Notes: generated by a model from the sequence alone, not told the origin. 64,000 bases of DNA from CAYRHN01 sp964424115 (GCA_964424115.1 CAYRHN010000001.1:62001-126000), one strand, 5' to 3'. Shown: positions 35,447 to 44,981, counted from the first letter of the stretch. A program made the numbers and translations.

Positions 35447-36331
35447 TCATGGCCGCCAGGCCGGCCGCCAGGCATCCATGATGTCAGAAGTGAGGTTTTT
35501 CAGATTGCTGCCGTCAGGATTTATGGTGTAGACGCAGCGCGCGCCGGTGCGGTTGGAGCTAAAAGCGATCTGGCTGCCATCCGGCGCCCAGGCAGGGAAT
35601 TCATCGGCACCATCGGTTGTATTGGTAATATTCACGATTTCCTTCGTGTCCAGATTAAGGATGAAAATGTTCTTGGTGCCGTTCTCTCGATCCGAATCGA
35701 AGGCAATCTTTTTTCCATCCGGTGACCAGGCAGGCGGGCCGTCATAGGAGGGGTTGTTGGTGAGGTTGGTGGCCGTAAGGCCATCCAGGGATTGGGTGTA
35801 GATATCCCAGTTGCCATCTCGATTGGAGATGAAGGCGATTTGCTTGCCGTCCGGCGACCAGGCCGGAGCGCCGTCTTCGCCGGGGTTGCGAGTGAGGTTT
35901 ACAACGGCAGTACCATCGGTGTTCATGATGTAGATGTCATAATCTCCGCTGCGGTCGGATACAAAGGCGATCTTGCTGCCGTCCGGCGACCAGGCCGGCC
36001 AACCATCTGAGGCAGGGTCATTAGTGATCTGGCGCATTTCCTGTTTGTCGATATCCAGGATATAGATATCGAAATTACCCGGAGCGGTGGACATGAGGGC
36101 GAGGCGTTGACCATCCGGAGACCAGGAGGGCCATAATTCATCGGACGCCACATTGGTGATATTGAAGATTTTATTCGTGTCCGGTTTTAAGATATAAATT
36201 TCGCTAATTTCGTCATCGTTGGTGGAGATGAAGCTGATCTCACCAGGGTGTGCATTACCGGTTGAAGCACAGCCAGCCAGCACCAACCCGAACACGAGGA
36301 ATGCGCCGAACAAACGTACATATTTAGACAT
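35447..36331 (-). CDS. TolB/PD40 beta-propeller lipoprotein
   Basis: A 294-residue lipoprotein: signal peptide with lipobox LAGC at Cys21, then six PD40 repeats, each with a PAWSPDG-x-x-IAF-type core followed by S-N/D-R and a D-I-Y-I strand. They would fold into one six-bladed propeller like that of TolB, held outside the membrane. Without Tol-Pal genes nearby it is more likely a binding or scaffold protein than a Tol component. It stands alone, with its own stem-loop. Confidence 0.88.
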   Translation of the reverse strand: MSKYVRLFGAFLVFGLVLAGCASTGNAHPGEISFISTNDDEISEIYILKPDTNKIFNITNVASDELWPSWSPDGQRLALMSTAPGNFDIYILDIDKQEMRQITNDPASDGWPAWSPDGSKIAFVSDRSGDYDIYIMNTDGTAVVNLTRNPGEDGAPAWSPDGKQIAFISNRDGNWDIYTQSLDGLTATNLTNNPSYDGPPAWSPDGKKIAFDSDRENGTKNIFILNLDTKEIVNITNTTDGADEFPAWAPDGSQIAFSSNRTGARCVYTINPDGSNLKNLTSDIMDAWRPAWRP

Positions 36332-36419
36332 AAATCTATCTCTCCTGTCTTATTAAGGTCAGCCGGGATGAGTTCCCAAGCTGCAAGCAATGCGGAAGTA
36401 TACCACCAATACAAATAAA

Positions 36420-36462
36420 CGCAGGGCGCTTGAAGCGGAGCCGCTGCAAACGCCCTGCGGAT
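36420..36462 (-). terminator. Terminator of alpha/beta hydrolase gene
   Basis: CGCAGGGCG and CGCCCTGCG enclose an inner AGCGG-AG-CCGCT hairpin. Read on the minus strand it is followed by GTTTATTTGTATT, a T-rich tail. It lies 20 bases after the hydrolase stop. Confidence 0.65.
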
Positions 36463-36478
36463 CTGGTAAATTATCGCC

Positions 36479-37312
36479 TCAACTATGCTGGTTGAGGAAA
36501 TCCACCATCATTTGGATGACCTGATCTTTTTCTGGTTCATTGTGCAGTTCGTGATAGAAGCCATCCCACATTTTGAAAGTGAAGTCGGGACGTTTGACTG
36601 AAGCGGCGAACTGGGCGGTGGAAGGAGGGTTGACCAGGCGGTCGGCGCTGCCCTGCATCAGGAGGAGGGGGAGAGCCAATTCATTGGCGTGGGCAATGAT
36701 CCATTGGCCGTTATTGAGCATATCCAGAGCCAAACGAGCCGAGATGAAGCCGTGCACCAGAGGATCGGCGGAGTAAACTTTCTCCACGTTGGGGTCGCGA
36801 GATAGGCCGGAGCGATCCAGACCGTTGGAAAGCTTCATGGAGGGATTGAGTTTGTACATGATCTTGCCAAGAAGCAAGGTGACAGGAGATACCGGTTTGG
36901 CAACCGCAAGGCCGGGGCTGGTGACGATGGCGCCGGCCAGGTTGGGTTTTTTGTTAAGAAGGAAGTAGAGGGTGAAGTTGCCGCCCATGCTGTGCCCATA
37001 AATAAAGCGCGGCTTGCCGGGGAAACGGGCAGCAGCCTCATCTAAAAAGTGCTGGATATCGCCCATCACCAGATCGTAGCTGGCGATGTGCCCACGCACT
37101 CCATCGGAGCGGCCGTGGCCGCGGTGGTCAAATCCCAAAAGTGCATAGCCGGCAGCCACAAATTTCTCGGCCACATGCTGATAACGCAGGCAATGCTCGC
37201 CCAGGCCGTGAACCAGAACGATCACGCCGCGTGGTTCAGCCTCTGGGGCCGAAAGGTGCCAGAACAAATTCATCCCATCTGCGGTCTTCCAGGTGAAATC
37301 TTCCTGTTTCAT
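36479..37312 (-). CDS. Alpha/beta hydrolase, monoglyceride lipase type
   Basis: A 277-residue hydrolase of the Hydrolase_4/S33 group. The oxyanion-side LVHGLGEH is at 33-40, the FDHRGHGRSDG segment at 61-71, and the nucleophile Ser108 in the GHSMGG elbow. The later GSADRLV and FYHELHNE hold the expected Asp and His. It has no signal peptide, so it is cytoplasmic and probably cleaves monoacylglycerols or lysophospholipids. It is the last gene of a minus-strand run: radical SAM, nitroreductase, hydrolase, with 36 bases before it. AGGAG precedes the ATG. Confidence 0.88.
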   Translation of the reverse strand: MKQEDFTWKTADGMNLFWHLSAPEAEPRGVIVLVHGLGEHCLRYQHVAEKFVAAGYALLGFDHRGHGRSDGVRGHIASYDLVMGDIQHFLDEAAARFPGKPRFIYGHSMGGNFTLYFLLNKKPNLAGAIVTSPGLAVAKPVSPVTLLLGKIMYKLNPSMKLSNGLDRSGLSRDPNVEKVYSADPLVHGFISARLALDMLNNGQWIIAHANELALPLLLMQGSADRLVNPPSTAQFAASVKRPDFTFKMWDGFYHELHNEPEKDQVIQMMVDFLNQHS

Positions 37313-37348
37313 ATGTTCTCCTCTGTTTGTTTTTAATCGCTTTAAATA

Positions 37349-38152
37349 TTATAGCGCTTCTTTGGGAAAGATCATCTCGTAAAGGTCCTTTTCCGCCTGG
37401 TCGATCTTGCTCTGATAGATCTTTAATTGGGCATCAAAGGAGGATGAAAGGTGGGTGGCCTTAAAGCCGGCAATCATCTGCGAGAGCCAATCCTCTATCA
37501 CTTGCGGGTCGGGAGGTAAATAGCTACTGCCCATGCAGATCTGCTGCATGGGCAATTTTGGCGGCATGGGGGGGTAGGAGCCCCGCGGATAACCAAAAAC
37601 AATCGTCATGATTGGGAAAACATGCTCGGGAAGGGATAATTTTTCCTTGAGATAACCCACATCTAGCAGACCCGTGCGTCCGGTCTCAGAAAGCATGACA
37701 GAAGAAATTCCCAAGGCTTCGGCGGCAATGTTCATATTCATGGCGGCCAGAGAAGCATTCATCACCGCCATGGTGTACAAAACCAATGGGCGGTCGGGGA
37801 AATCCGGGATCGCTTTTCTGACGCGAGAGTTATCGCCCATGATGATGATAGCCCGGTTGGCCCTGAATGGAATGGACCGGCCCTCAAAAGAATCCTTCCA
37901 GGCCTGGGTATCGAAGGTGGCAAAGGTCCAGGTTTGCAGGTTAACCGTGCAGGGAGCAAGTCGCCCAGCCTCCAAAATGGCTGCAAAAACATCTTCCGGG
38001 ATGGGTTGAGTAGTGAAGGTGCGCACGCTACGGCGATGAAGAATGGTATTGAGCAGGGGGTTATCCTGCAGGGAAGGGGGAACCTGTGGTTTCCCTGCCA
38101 ATAGCCTGCCCAAACTGCGGATGTAGCCGAAAAATCCAAGCTTCTTATGCAT
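37349..38152 (-). CDS. Nitroreductase-family flavoprotein
   Basis: A 267-residue FMN-dependent nitroreductase-fold protein. It has the HRRSVRTFTTQPIPED start motif near 43-58 (Arg residues that bind the FMN phosphate), the PCTVNLQTWTF segment near 72-82 in place of PSGGNLQPW, and a C-terminal FGYP strand. The last 60 residues are a helical extension beyond the usual domain. The start is the ATG at 38152 with GGAGG 5 bases upstream; an alternative GTG lies 4 codons earlier. It lies 32 bases from the radical SAM gene and is probably co-transcribed. The natural substrate is unknown. Confidence 0.85.
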   Translation of the reverse strand: MHKKLGFFGYIRSLGRLLAGKPQVPPSLQDNPLLNTILHRRSVRTFTTQPIPEDVFAAILEAGRLAPCTVNLQTWTFATFDTQAWKDSFEGRSIPFRANRAIIIMGDNSRVRKAIPDFPDRPLVLYTMAVMNASLAAMNMNIAAEALGISSVMLSETGRTGLLDVGYLKEKLSLPEHVFPIMTIVFGYPRGSYPPMPPKLPMQQICMGSSYLPPDPQVIEDWLSQMIAGFKATHLSSSFDAQLKIYQSKIDQAEKDLYEMIFPKEAL

Positions 38153-38184
38153 GCGCACCTCCACAATCCTGATTCAACGGACTA

Positions 38185-39390
38185 TCAGTCCTCGTCTTGC
38201 TTCTTTACGGTGACGAAACCACCGAACAAGCGGTATTCGTCCATGCGGCAGGAGTTAATGAGCTTGCCGTCATAGAAGGTGATGTCGGGGCAGCTGTCGC
38301 ACATATCTGCGCGTCCATCCGGGAGGATATCGGGAGCCTGGATGATGCCGATGCTTTGCACCCGGATGCCTTTGAAAAGATACCAGGGCTTGCGAACGAC
38401 GGTCAGGAACCAATTCTTGAAGGCACTGCGGACGTTTTTATCGAAGAGAGACATCAAGAAAATCTTGAAGCCGATGGTAGATTGGACGAGATAAGCCAGG
38501 TAGGTGCCGGTGAATATGTGATGTCCGACCTGTGCCACTTCCATGGTCTGTTTGCCGACCGATCCATAATGGATGTTCTTGCTGCCGATCAGGGCGCCGA
38601 TCAACCACTTGTAGGAATCGTGTTTGATAGTCCCGCCAAGATAGCAGGCAGGTTGATATTCGGGGAAATTTTTGTTGATGATGTCGGCCACTTCGGGGGA
38701 AGTTACAAATTCTTCGTTGAAGGTTTCGGTAGAATAACTGAGCTTACTCAGTTCCACCTCGCGGTCACTGAGGTCGGTGGCAGTGGTATCTTTGGTGGTG
38801 GCAGTGCGGTAGGTGATGAAGACCAGGCCCTGCACGCGATCAAGATGAGCGCGTCCCCATTCAACGATATCGGGGATCTCGTGATAGGTGGATGGATAGA
38901 CGGTGGAATTGAAGATCACGTAAAGCCCGCGCGCCTCATAGATCATATCCGCGTATTTCTGGCGCAGTTCGTTGAGATCTTTCTCCGTTTTCCCAGTCCA
39001 GTGCGGGCGGTTTTGGTGGCTGTCGATGTGAATGGTGAAGCCGGAGAGGCCGGCTTTTTTGAGCTCGCGAAGGATCTCAGGGTTGAGGGCAAATGCATTG
39101 GTCAGGATCACCGGCTTGATCTTCTGTTCTTTAATGAAGGCTACCAGGTCAATGATGTGCGGGTAGATCAACGGCTCGCCGCCTGCAATGGAAATATTAT
39201 CCGGGTTGCGCCAGCGTTTGAAGAAGAGCACTTCTTCTTTGACTTGTTCCAGGGATTTGTGACCGGTGATGGTTTGGCGGTAACAACCTTCGCAATGGAT
39301 ATTGCAAATGTCGCTCACCTCCAACCAGGCGATGGCGTTGTCATTTAAAGACCACGGCATACGATACAGATTACGCTTTTCGAGCAGCAT
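38185..39390 (-). CDS. Radical SAM protein
   Basis: A 401-residue radical SAM enzyme. The [4Fe-4S] cluster motif is CNIHCEGC (Cys29, Cys33, Cys36), followed by ISIAGGEPLIYPH, the GGEP motif that binds the methionine amino group, and ILTNAF. A C-terminal cysteine set (MCDSCPD ... NSCRMDE) could bind a second cluster, as in SPASM-like proteins. The middle has a region with hydrophobic, possibly membrane-contacting helices (about 285-335). The start at 39390 has AGGAG. The pairing with a nitroreductase and a lipase-like hydrolase suggests modification of a lipid or quinone-like compound, but this is inference. Confidence 0.88.
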   Translation of the reverse strand: MLLEKRNLYRMPWSLNDNAIAWLEVSDICNIHCEGCYRQTITGHKSLEQVKEEVLFFKRWRNPDNISIAGGEPLIYPHIIDLVAFIKEQKIKPVILTNAFALNPEILRELKKAGLSGFTIHIDSHQNRPHWTGKTEKDLNELRQKYADMIYEARGLYVIFNSTVYPSTYHEIPDIVEWGRAHLDRVQGLVFITYRTATTKDTTATDLSDREVELSKLSYSTETFNEEFVTSPEVADIINKNFPEYQPACYLGGTIKHDSYKWLIGALIGSKNIHYGSVGKQTMEVAQVGHHIFTGTYLAYLVQSTIGFKIFLMSLFDKNVRSAFKNWFLTVVRKPWYLFKGIRVQSIGIIQAPDILPDGRADMCDSCPDITFYDGKLINSCRMDEYRLFGGFVTVKKQDED

Positions 39391-39483
39391 AATGACGTCT
39401 CCTATCTTAAATTGTACAATGGGTTGAAAATGTTCTGCCAATTATACTCGCAAACGTAAATTGTGTGAATTTATCGACAATCC

Positions 39484-39492
39484 TGTTACAAT
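39484..39492 (+). promoter_or_regulatory. Extended -10 element of TPR/C39 gene
   Basis: TGT-TACAAT, 24 bases before the chosen ATG at 39516, giving a very short leader. Confidence 0.45.
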
Positions 39493-39515
39493 TAATTTCA
39501 TTATCAGGGTGCCCC

Positions 39516-42500
39516 ATGATCGAACCTATTCAGATTCGCGAAGTGCATCATTTGCTTGAACAACAGCTTCCCCGGACAGCCCTTCAGCGCCTGGGGCGGG
39601 ATGCCGGGCATGAAGCAGCCTGTCTTGCTGCAGAAGCATGGATGATGCTGGATCAGATGAAAATGGCCCGGCAAATCCTGGAAGAGGTGATCACGCAGCT
39701 TAAGGGAGATTGGGGAGCCTACGCAAGACGGCTTTGGTCTGAAATCCAACTGACATTTGGGGCAGTGGATGAAGCCATTCTGGCTGCAAAAGAGGCGGCT
39801 GAAATGGCCGGTCAAAGTGGGCAACGCGCAGAAGCATTGGCCTGGGCGGGGGTGGGTTACGGGAAGAAACAATGCTGGGGTCTGGCGAAAAAGATGATGG
39901 ATGAGGCGGCCAAGGAGGCTGTGGGGAATGTAACTGTGCAGGCGGCAAAGGCGCGCCTCTTGTTGATCATGGACCGGCGTTTGGAAGCCCGGGAAGCTTA
40001 CGTGCAGTTGGGTCGATTGAAATCGGCGCGGGCGCAGATGATCTCGGGGGTGGGACAGGCCAATGTGGCCTGGTTGCTGGGCGAACTATCGCAGGCGGAA
40101 ACCCTGGCAAGAAAAACCCTGCAGATCTCCAATGAGTTGATCCAACCGCTTTTTATCTCGGGCGATATCGCGCTGGCGAACGAAGACCAGAGCGCGCTGG
40201 CGAAGGTTGTGCAAGAAATGCGGCTGAGAAGTCCCGGAGCGGAGATCCTGGAGACCTGGATCAGGGAATTGGAAAACCTGAGACGGTTGGATGGGGCAAA
40301 AAGGCGGATGAGACTGAAGATCTTACCTCTGGCGGTGCAGCGCCGGGATCATTGCGCACCATGTACGATCGAGGTGGTGCTGCGTTATTGGAAAGAGGGA
40401 TTGGATTACAGCAACGACCAGATTGCTCGGGCGGTGAAGTATGCGGAAGGTGGATCGCCTGTTTACCGGATGCGGGAATTCTTTCACCTGACAGGGTTTG
40501 AAACGGTGCGCTGCTTTGCAAATGAAAGCCAACTGCCGCGCCTTGTGGATGCGGGCTTCCCGGTGATCATCCAGGAGGCGTATTCGGAAAGCGCACATGT
40601 ATCGGTTGTGGTTGGTTACGATGAGGAACGCCACGTGATCGAAGTGCAGGATCCGGTCAGCCACATCATCCGGGCGGTCAGTCCGGGCGAATTAGGGCGG
40701 TTAAGGCATAATTCCGGCGAATCGGCCCTGATGGCTTTTCCGCGCGGGCAGGGCCACGAGCTGAGATTGGCGAAGATGGGATTTGTGGATGATCCAATCC
40801 TGGAAAGCCTGGATCGGTGTGGATTGGCGCTGGATGAAGGGCGGCTGCAACTGGCATCCGAGCTAGCGGCCAGGGCCTTGGTGCGTCACCCGAAGCTGGA
40901 ACTGGCGTGGATGATGCGTCTTGCAGCAGAACAGGCATGCGTGCAGCAGCTCGAAGCGGGCTTACAAGAGGGAATGCATCCGGGATCCGCCCGGGAAAAC
41001 AGGCGAGAGGCAGCGCAGGCACACTTGCGGTTTAGGAGATTGTTGAAGGAAGCCCACAGATTTATCCCTGAGGCGTCGTTCCTGTTCGCCTTTGAGGGGG
41101 CGGAGGCATACCGAGAGGGGAACCTGGAAAGGGCAAAGGTGGCCTACCTGCGTGCGCTGGAACTGGATCCCAACGATGCTGCTACCCAGGCGAACCTGGC
41201 TGCCTGTTACGCCGCGAACCGCGAAGTGGAGGCGTGTATTGTGCATGCCGGGCAGGGATTGAAGATCAATTCGGCGCAAACAGGCGCGAATGCCTGGATG
41301 GCGCGGGCGTTGGCTGCGAGCGGAGATTCCCGGGCAATCCATTATGGAGAATGCGCGGTGGAACTGGATGCGACCTGGTGGTTGGCGCACCTGGCCTTGG
41401 GAGAGGCGTATCTTGCGGGGATTGAAAATTCGCCCGAAAATCTGGATCTGGCCCGCCGCGAAGCAGAGGAAGCCTTCTCGTTGGGAGGGGAGCAAGCAGA
41501 GACGCGTCTGCTGCAGGCGCGGTTACATGCGCAGGCAGACCAGCCGGAAGCGAGTATGGCAATCCTGGAGGAATTGGCGTGGGGGCCGATGAAAAAGTTT
41601 CCGGCGGTTGCGTACGAGATGCGAAGGACGATGTGCTTTCTCCATATTGCTGAACAGGAATATGAGCAGGCAGACCGGCAAATAGAAGAAATCCTGCGCC
41701 AATTTCCGGGAGACGGATGGGCGGTCACGCAACGGGTTTTGATCCATGGAAGGGTGTTTGTTGCAAAAGAACGTTACCGAGACGAACAGGCGGTTGAAGC
41801 CTTTCGCCAATCATTCGAACAAGCAATCCATGTGAACGAAGGAGCGGTGGATTTGGTGGAAGAATACCTCAACCATCTTGCCAGTTGGATGGGGTCAGGC
41901 GAGGTGGCCCGGGAGGCGCAGCGCCTGGTAAACGAATACCCGAATCAGGCAGGATTAAACTTTTTGGCGGGGCGCTGGCTGGCTCGTGGAGGAGAGGAAG
42001 AAGAGGGATCCCGGTATATGGCCAAGGCGATAAGCTATCCGGACGGTTTGCGTATAGCCGAGGAATTGGGTGAAGCGATGGGGGTGATGGCATCCGGCAT
42101 GGATTTAACTGAAGGCGAGGCGGTGGTACGGGTATGCGCTGCCCAAAAAGGACGTTTTACCCCACGGGAGTTGTGGAAAGCTTGGGGATTGGCGCTGGCC
42201 GAGTTATCGGAACCTAAGGCGTGCATAATGAACAGGCCTGCAGCGAAAACCCGGGCGGTGGAACTGCTGGAAGATGCACTGCAACAGGATGACGAAGACA
42301 GCCTGGTCACCTTACGATTGGGGATGCTGAGCGAGGATAAGGAAACGCAAGAAGAATTGCTCAGGCGCGCTGTGTTGTTGGCGCCGCATTGGGCATACGC
42401 CCGGGCAGAATTGGTCAATTATTTGTTAGCTGACAATCGGGCATTGGAGGCACTGCGCTTCAGTGCAGGCTACGAGGAAGTAAGTGATGATCTGCGGCTG

Positions 42501-43604
42501 GTGCATGCCTTGGCTTTGCTGCGTTCTGGCTGGTTTGAACCGGCAGCGAGCCATTTCGAGCGTTACATACAAGAAACGGGAACTAATGATCCTGAGATCA
42601 TGGTGGAATACTGGAATGCTTTGAATGGCAGCGGAGATGTGGAAAAAGCTCTGGGATTATACCGAAAATTGATCAAGAATGCGGCAGGCAGGGGAGATTG
42701 GCATCTGCGGTTGGCTCAAACATGGATGCGTATGGAACGGTATGATCAGGCGGAGGAGGCGCTGACCGGAGCGGAAGCACGGGGAGCAGAACCAAAGGCT
42801 GTATTGGCGGGGGTGTACGAGGTGGAAGCTGCACAAGGGAACTGGGAAATGGCTTTCCAGGCGGCTGACCAATTGTGCGGATTGGACGACGCAGCCGCAG
42901 AGATCAACGGCACCGCACGGAGGTTGCGCGCGTGGGTTGAATTGGGTGACCTGGGCGCAATCCGAGAATGGATGGAGACGGCAAACCTGTCTTCCCAATC
43001 CTGGGCAGCATGCGCCTGGGCGGCAATGGCAGCGGAGGATGGAATGGAGCGATCCGCGATAGCGGATTTGTGCCTGGAGTTCTGTAACCGGGCATTCGAG
43101 GGGGATCCGCAAAGCTTTCATGCCCGTTATGCACGCGCCCTGGCTCTGGTGCAGTTGGGCAAAGAAACCGAGGGTTGGAGAGAGATCGAAATCCTGGGCG
43201 GGGAGTATCCGCGCCAGCATCTTGTGTATTCCATGCGGGCAATGAAGTATTTGTCAGAACAGCGGTTGGAGGAAGGGTTGGACCTGGCGGAAAGAGCTGT
43301 AGAATACGGAGCAGGCGACGCATTCTCTTTTGCGGTAAGGGGCATGGCCTTCGTTTTGTGGGGGGATGCTGAAAAAGGATTGGCTGACCTGAGCCTGGCC
43401 TGGAAGCGGGCTTATCCTCAGCAGCGGCGGAGCGGGAAGCTGTTCTGGTGGTTGCTGGGGATGCTTGCCGGTGAGGATGAAAAGCGGTTGGAGGAATTGC
43501 GGCGAGGCGCTGCGGCGCCTACCCAGAGCCGAGTGAACCGCAAGATCCTCAAATTACTGGAGGATTATTTTACCCAGGGGCAGAAAGGAGAGGGTGTGCA
43601 ATGA
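39516..43604 (+). CDS. Giant TPR protein with embedded C39-like peptidase domain
   Basis: A 1362-residue protein made mainly of tetratricopeptide-like helical pairs. Residues about 265-415 differ: they form a papain-like C39 domain with DHCAPC (Cys280), AHVSVVVGYD (His361) and VQDP (Asp379), matching the Cys-His-Asp triad order of bacteriocin-processing C39 peptidases. TPR repeats flank it on both sides (about 1-260 and 430-1350), including a canonical repeat near 540-570 (ALELDPNDAATQANLAACY). No signal peptide or membrane helix is visible, so it is probably cytoplasmic. The start at 39516 is preferred because of AGGGTG upstream; a GTG at 39465 precedes the likely transcript start. It overlaps the phosphatase gene by 4 bases. 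Substrate unknown. Confidence 0.85.
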   Translation: MIEPIQIREVHHLLEQQLPRTALQRLGRDAGHEAACLAAEAWMMLDQMKMARQILEEVITQLKGDWGAYARRLWSEIQLTFGAVDEAILAAKEAAEMAGQSGQRAEALAWAGVGYGKKQCWGLAKKMMDEAAKEAVGNVTVQAAKARLLLIMDRRLEAREAYVQLGRLKSARAQMISGVGQANVAWLLGELSQAETLARKTLQISNELIQPLFISGDIALANEDQSALAKVVQEMRLRSPGAEILETWIRELENLRRLDGAKRRMRLKILPLAVQRRDHCAPCTIEVVLRYWKEGLDYSNDQIARAVKYAEGGSPVYRMREFFHLTGFETVRCFANESQLPRLVDAGFPVIIQEAYSESAHVSVVVGYDEERHVIEVQDPVSHIIRAVSPGELGRLRHNSGESALMAFPRGQGHELRLAKMGFVDDPILESLDRCGLALDEGRLQLASELAARALVRHPKLELAWMMRLAAEQACVQQLEAGLQEGMHPGSARENRREAAQAHLRFRRLLKEAHRFIPEASFLFAFEGAEAYREGNLERAKVAYLRALELDPNDAATQANLAACYAANREVEACIVHAGQGLKINSAQTGANAWMARALAASGDSRAIHYGECAVELDATWWLAHLALGEAYLAGIENSPENLDLARREAEEAFSLGGEQAETRLLQARLHAQADQPEASMAILEELAWGPMKKFPAVAYEMRRTMCFLHIAEQEYEQADRQIEEILRQFPGDGWAVTQRVLIHGRVFVAKERYRDEQAVEAFRQSFEQAIHVNEGAVDLVEEYLNHLASWMGSGEVAREAQRLVNEYPNQAGLNFLAGRWLARGGEEEEGSRYMAKAISYPDGLRIAEELGEAMGVMASGMDLTEGEAVVRVCAAQKGRFTPRELWKAWGLALAELSEPKACIMNRPAAKTRAVELLEDALQQDDEDSLVTLRLGMLSEDKETQEELLRRAVLLAPHWAYARAELVNYLLADNRALEALRFSAGYEEVSDDLRLVHALALLRSGWFEPAASHFERYIQETGTNDPEIMVEYWNALNGSGDVEKALGLYRKLIKNAAGRGDWHLRLAQTWMRMERYDQAEEALTGAEARGAEPKAVLAGVYEVEAAQGNWEMAFQAADQLCGLDDAAAEINGTARRLRAWVELGDLGAIREWMETANLSSQSWAACAWAAMAAEDGMERSAIADLCLEFCNRAFEGDPQSFHARYARALALVQLGKETEGWREIEILGGEYPRQHLVYSMRAMKYLSEQRLEEGLDLAERAVEYGAGDAFSFAVRGMAFVLWGDAEKGLADLSLAWKRAYPQQRRSGKLFWWLLGMLAGEDEKRLEELRRGAAAPTQSRVNRKILKLLEDYFTQGQKGEGVQ

Positions 43605-44320
43605 ATATGTATTTGATCCGCCATGCACAATCGGTTAATAATCATTTGTGGGATTTGCACGGCTCCGATGAAATGCGGCAGGAAGACCCAAAACTCTCCA
43701 ATCTTGGACAACTTCAGGCACTGCTGCTGGCGGATTTCTTAAGCAAGAACGACCCGGAATTTGAAGGGGCGATTGACCGCCAAAACGCGGCCGGTTTTCA
43801 ATTAAGCCATATCTATGTCAGCCCGATGGTCCGTTCAGTCGCAACCGGGGTAGAGATCGGGCGCAAGGTTGGATTACAACCGAGGATGCATTTGGAAATC
43901 TTTGAAGGCGGGGGGATCTATTTAAGTAACCCGGAAACCGGCGAGCGGGAGGGCCAAGCAGGGAAAGACCGGGCTTATTTTGAAGCAGACTTTCCGGAAG
44001 TAGTCTTACCGGAGAGCTTGGGGGAAGGCGGCTGGTGGAACCGGCCGTTTGAAAATCGTGAAGAACGCCCCGCGCGCGCCAGGAGAGTATTGGATGAAAT
44101 TTTGCAGCTGCATGGAGGAAAGGATGATAATATTGCGCTGGTCATCCATGCCGGGTTTTATAATCATTTGATGCACGCGCTGTTGAATATCCCGGAGGAG
44201 ACCAAGGTGTGGTTCCGCCTGGACAACGCAGCGATCACGCGTGTGACGATTGATGAATTGGAAATACGGCTGGTCTATGCCAACCGGTTGGATTATTTAC
44301 CGAAGGAATGGATCACTTAG
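43601..44320 (+). CDS. Histidine phosphatase family protein
   Basis: A 239-residue member of the phosphoglycerate-mutase-like superfamily. The phospho-acceptor His8 is in LIRHAQS; a second Arg in VSPMVRS near residue 70 and the C-terminal VIHAGFYNHL (His) complete the pocket. Its start overlaps the TPR/C39 stop by 4 bases (ATGA), so the two are translationally coupled and may work together. An insertion around 45-65 and 110-150 is unlike small-molecule mutases; the substrate is unknown. Its 3' end overlaps the convergent membrane-protein gene by 8 bases. Confidence 0.87.
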   Translation: MNMYLIRHAQSVNNHLWDLHGSDEMRQEDPKLSNLGQLQALLLADFLSKNDPEFEGAIDRQNAAGFQLSHIYVSPMVRSVATGVEIGRKVGLQPRMHLEIFEGGGIYLSNPETGEREGQAGKDRAYFEADFPEVVLPESLGEGGWWNRPFENREERPARARRVLDEILQLHGGKDDNIALVIHAGFYNHLMHALLNIPEETKVWFRLDNAAITRVTIDELEIRLVYANRLDYLPKEWIT

Positions 44321-44981
44321 TGGAATTTACTAACGCCAGGCAGGTTGGCTGGGTTTCGGGGTAGATCAGGGCTTCCCAGATTTGAAGGTAGGAGGGTTCG
44401 TCGGAATCGACGATCAGATGATTGTTTTCGGTCAACCGGCTGAGATGGACAGGCTGGGTTTGCCGGGATGAGGCCAGGGCGCCGCACAGCGCAGTGATTT
44501 GTTGGCTGCTGATCTTGTCTGCGGCTGCAAGGGGTACCTGATCCGGTATCCAACCGGACAGGATCGTGGAAGCACCCACCCGATCCAGGAGGATATAGCC
44601 GCTGGCATCGGAGACGGAATTCTTCGCCAGTTGGAGGAAATGGGGGGAGAGTTTTCGATCCTGGGTGATCGAGAAGGCGGTCAAGAAATCACTCCAGTTG
44701 CTTTCATTGGACATTTCGAGGAAATTAATGTTCGAAAGTTTTGGGTTTATGCTGATCGTCCAGAGCGAATCCAGCTGTGGAGAGGGGGTATTGAGATCAT
44801 CGACGAGGATCAGGAAGAATTTTAACGTGCTGCTGGTGCGGGAAGGGGGTTCTGAAATTTTTGCGGAGGTCCGGGTGGTTTGAAGAAAACAGAAACCGCA
44901 AATAAATGCGGCGGCGAATGTGGCCAGGAAGATCGAGAAAGGGTGAATGTTGCGTTGGACAGGGTGAATTTGATTGGTCAT
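44313..44981 (-). CDS. Membrane-anchored protein, distantly LCP-like
   Basis: A 222-residue protein with one transmembrane helix near residues 15-32 and an extracytoplasmic domain. The segment FFLILVDDLNTPSPQLDSLW followed by ISINPKLSNINFLEMS resembles the core strand pair of LytR-CpsA-Psr proteins (a lvgvD...D-t-i-mv-s-i-n-p-k-t pattern), but the conserved arginines for the lipid pyrophosphate are not evident, so the relation is tentative. It starts 4 bases inside the end of the glycosidase-like gene and ends the ftsZ cluster. If it is LCP-like, it would act on cell-wall polymer attachment; otherwise it is unrecognised. Confidence 0.6.
   Translation of the reverse strand: MTNQIHPVQRNIHPFSIFLATFAAAFICGFCFLQTTRTSAKISEPPSRTSSTLKFFLILVDDLNTPSPQLDSLWTISINPKLSNINFLEMSNESNWSDFLTAFSITQDRKLSPHFLQLAKNSVSDASGYILLDRVGASTILSGWIPDQVPLAAADKISSQQITALCGALASSRQTQPVHLSRLTENNHLIVDSDEPSYLQIWEALIYPETQPTCLALVNSTK

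Noticed and set aside
38197..39348. 383-codon open frame opposite the radical SAM gene
   Set aside because: The minus strand encodes the cluster motif CNIHCEGC and GGEP; the plus-strand translation matches nothing and lacks a ribosome site.
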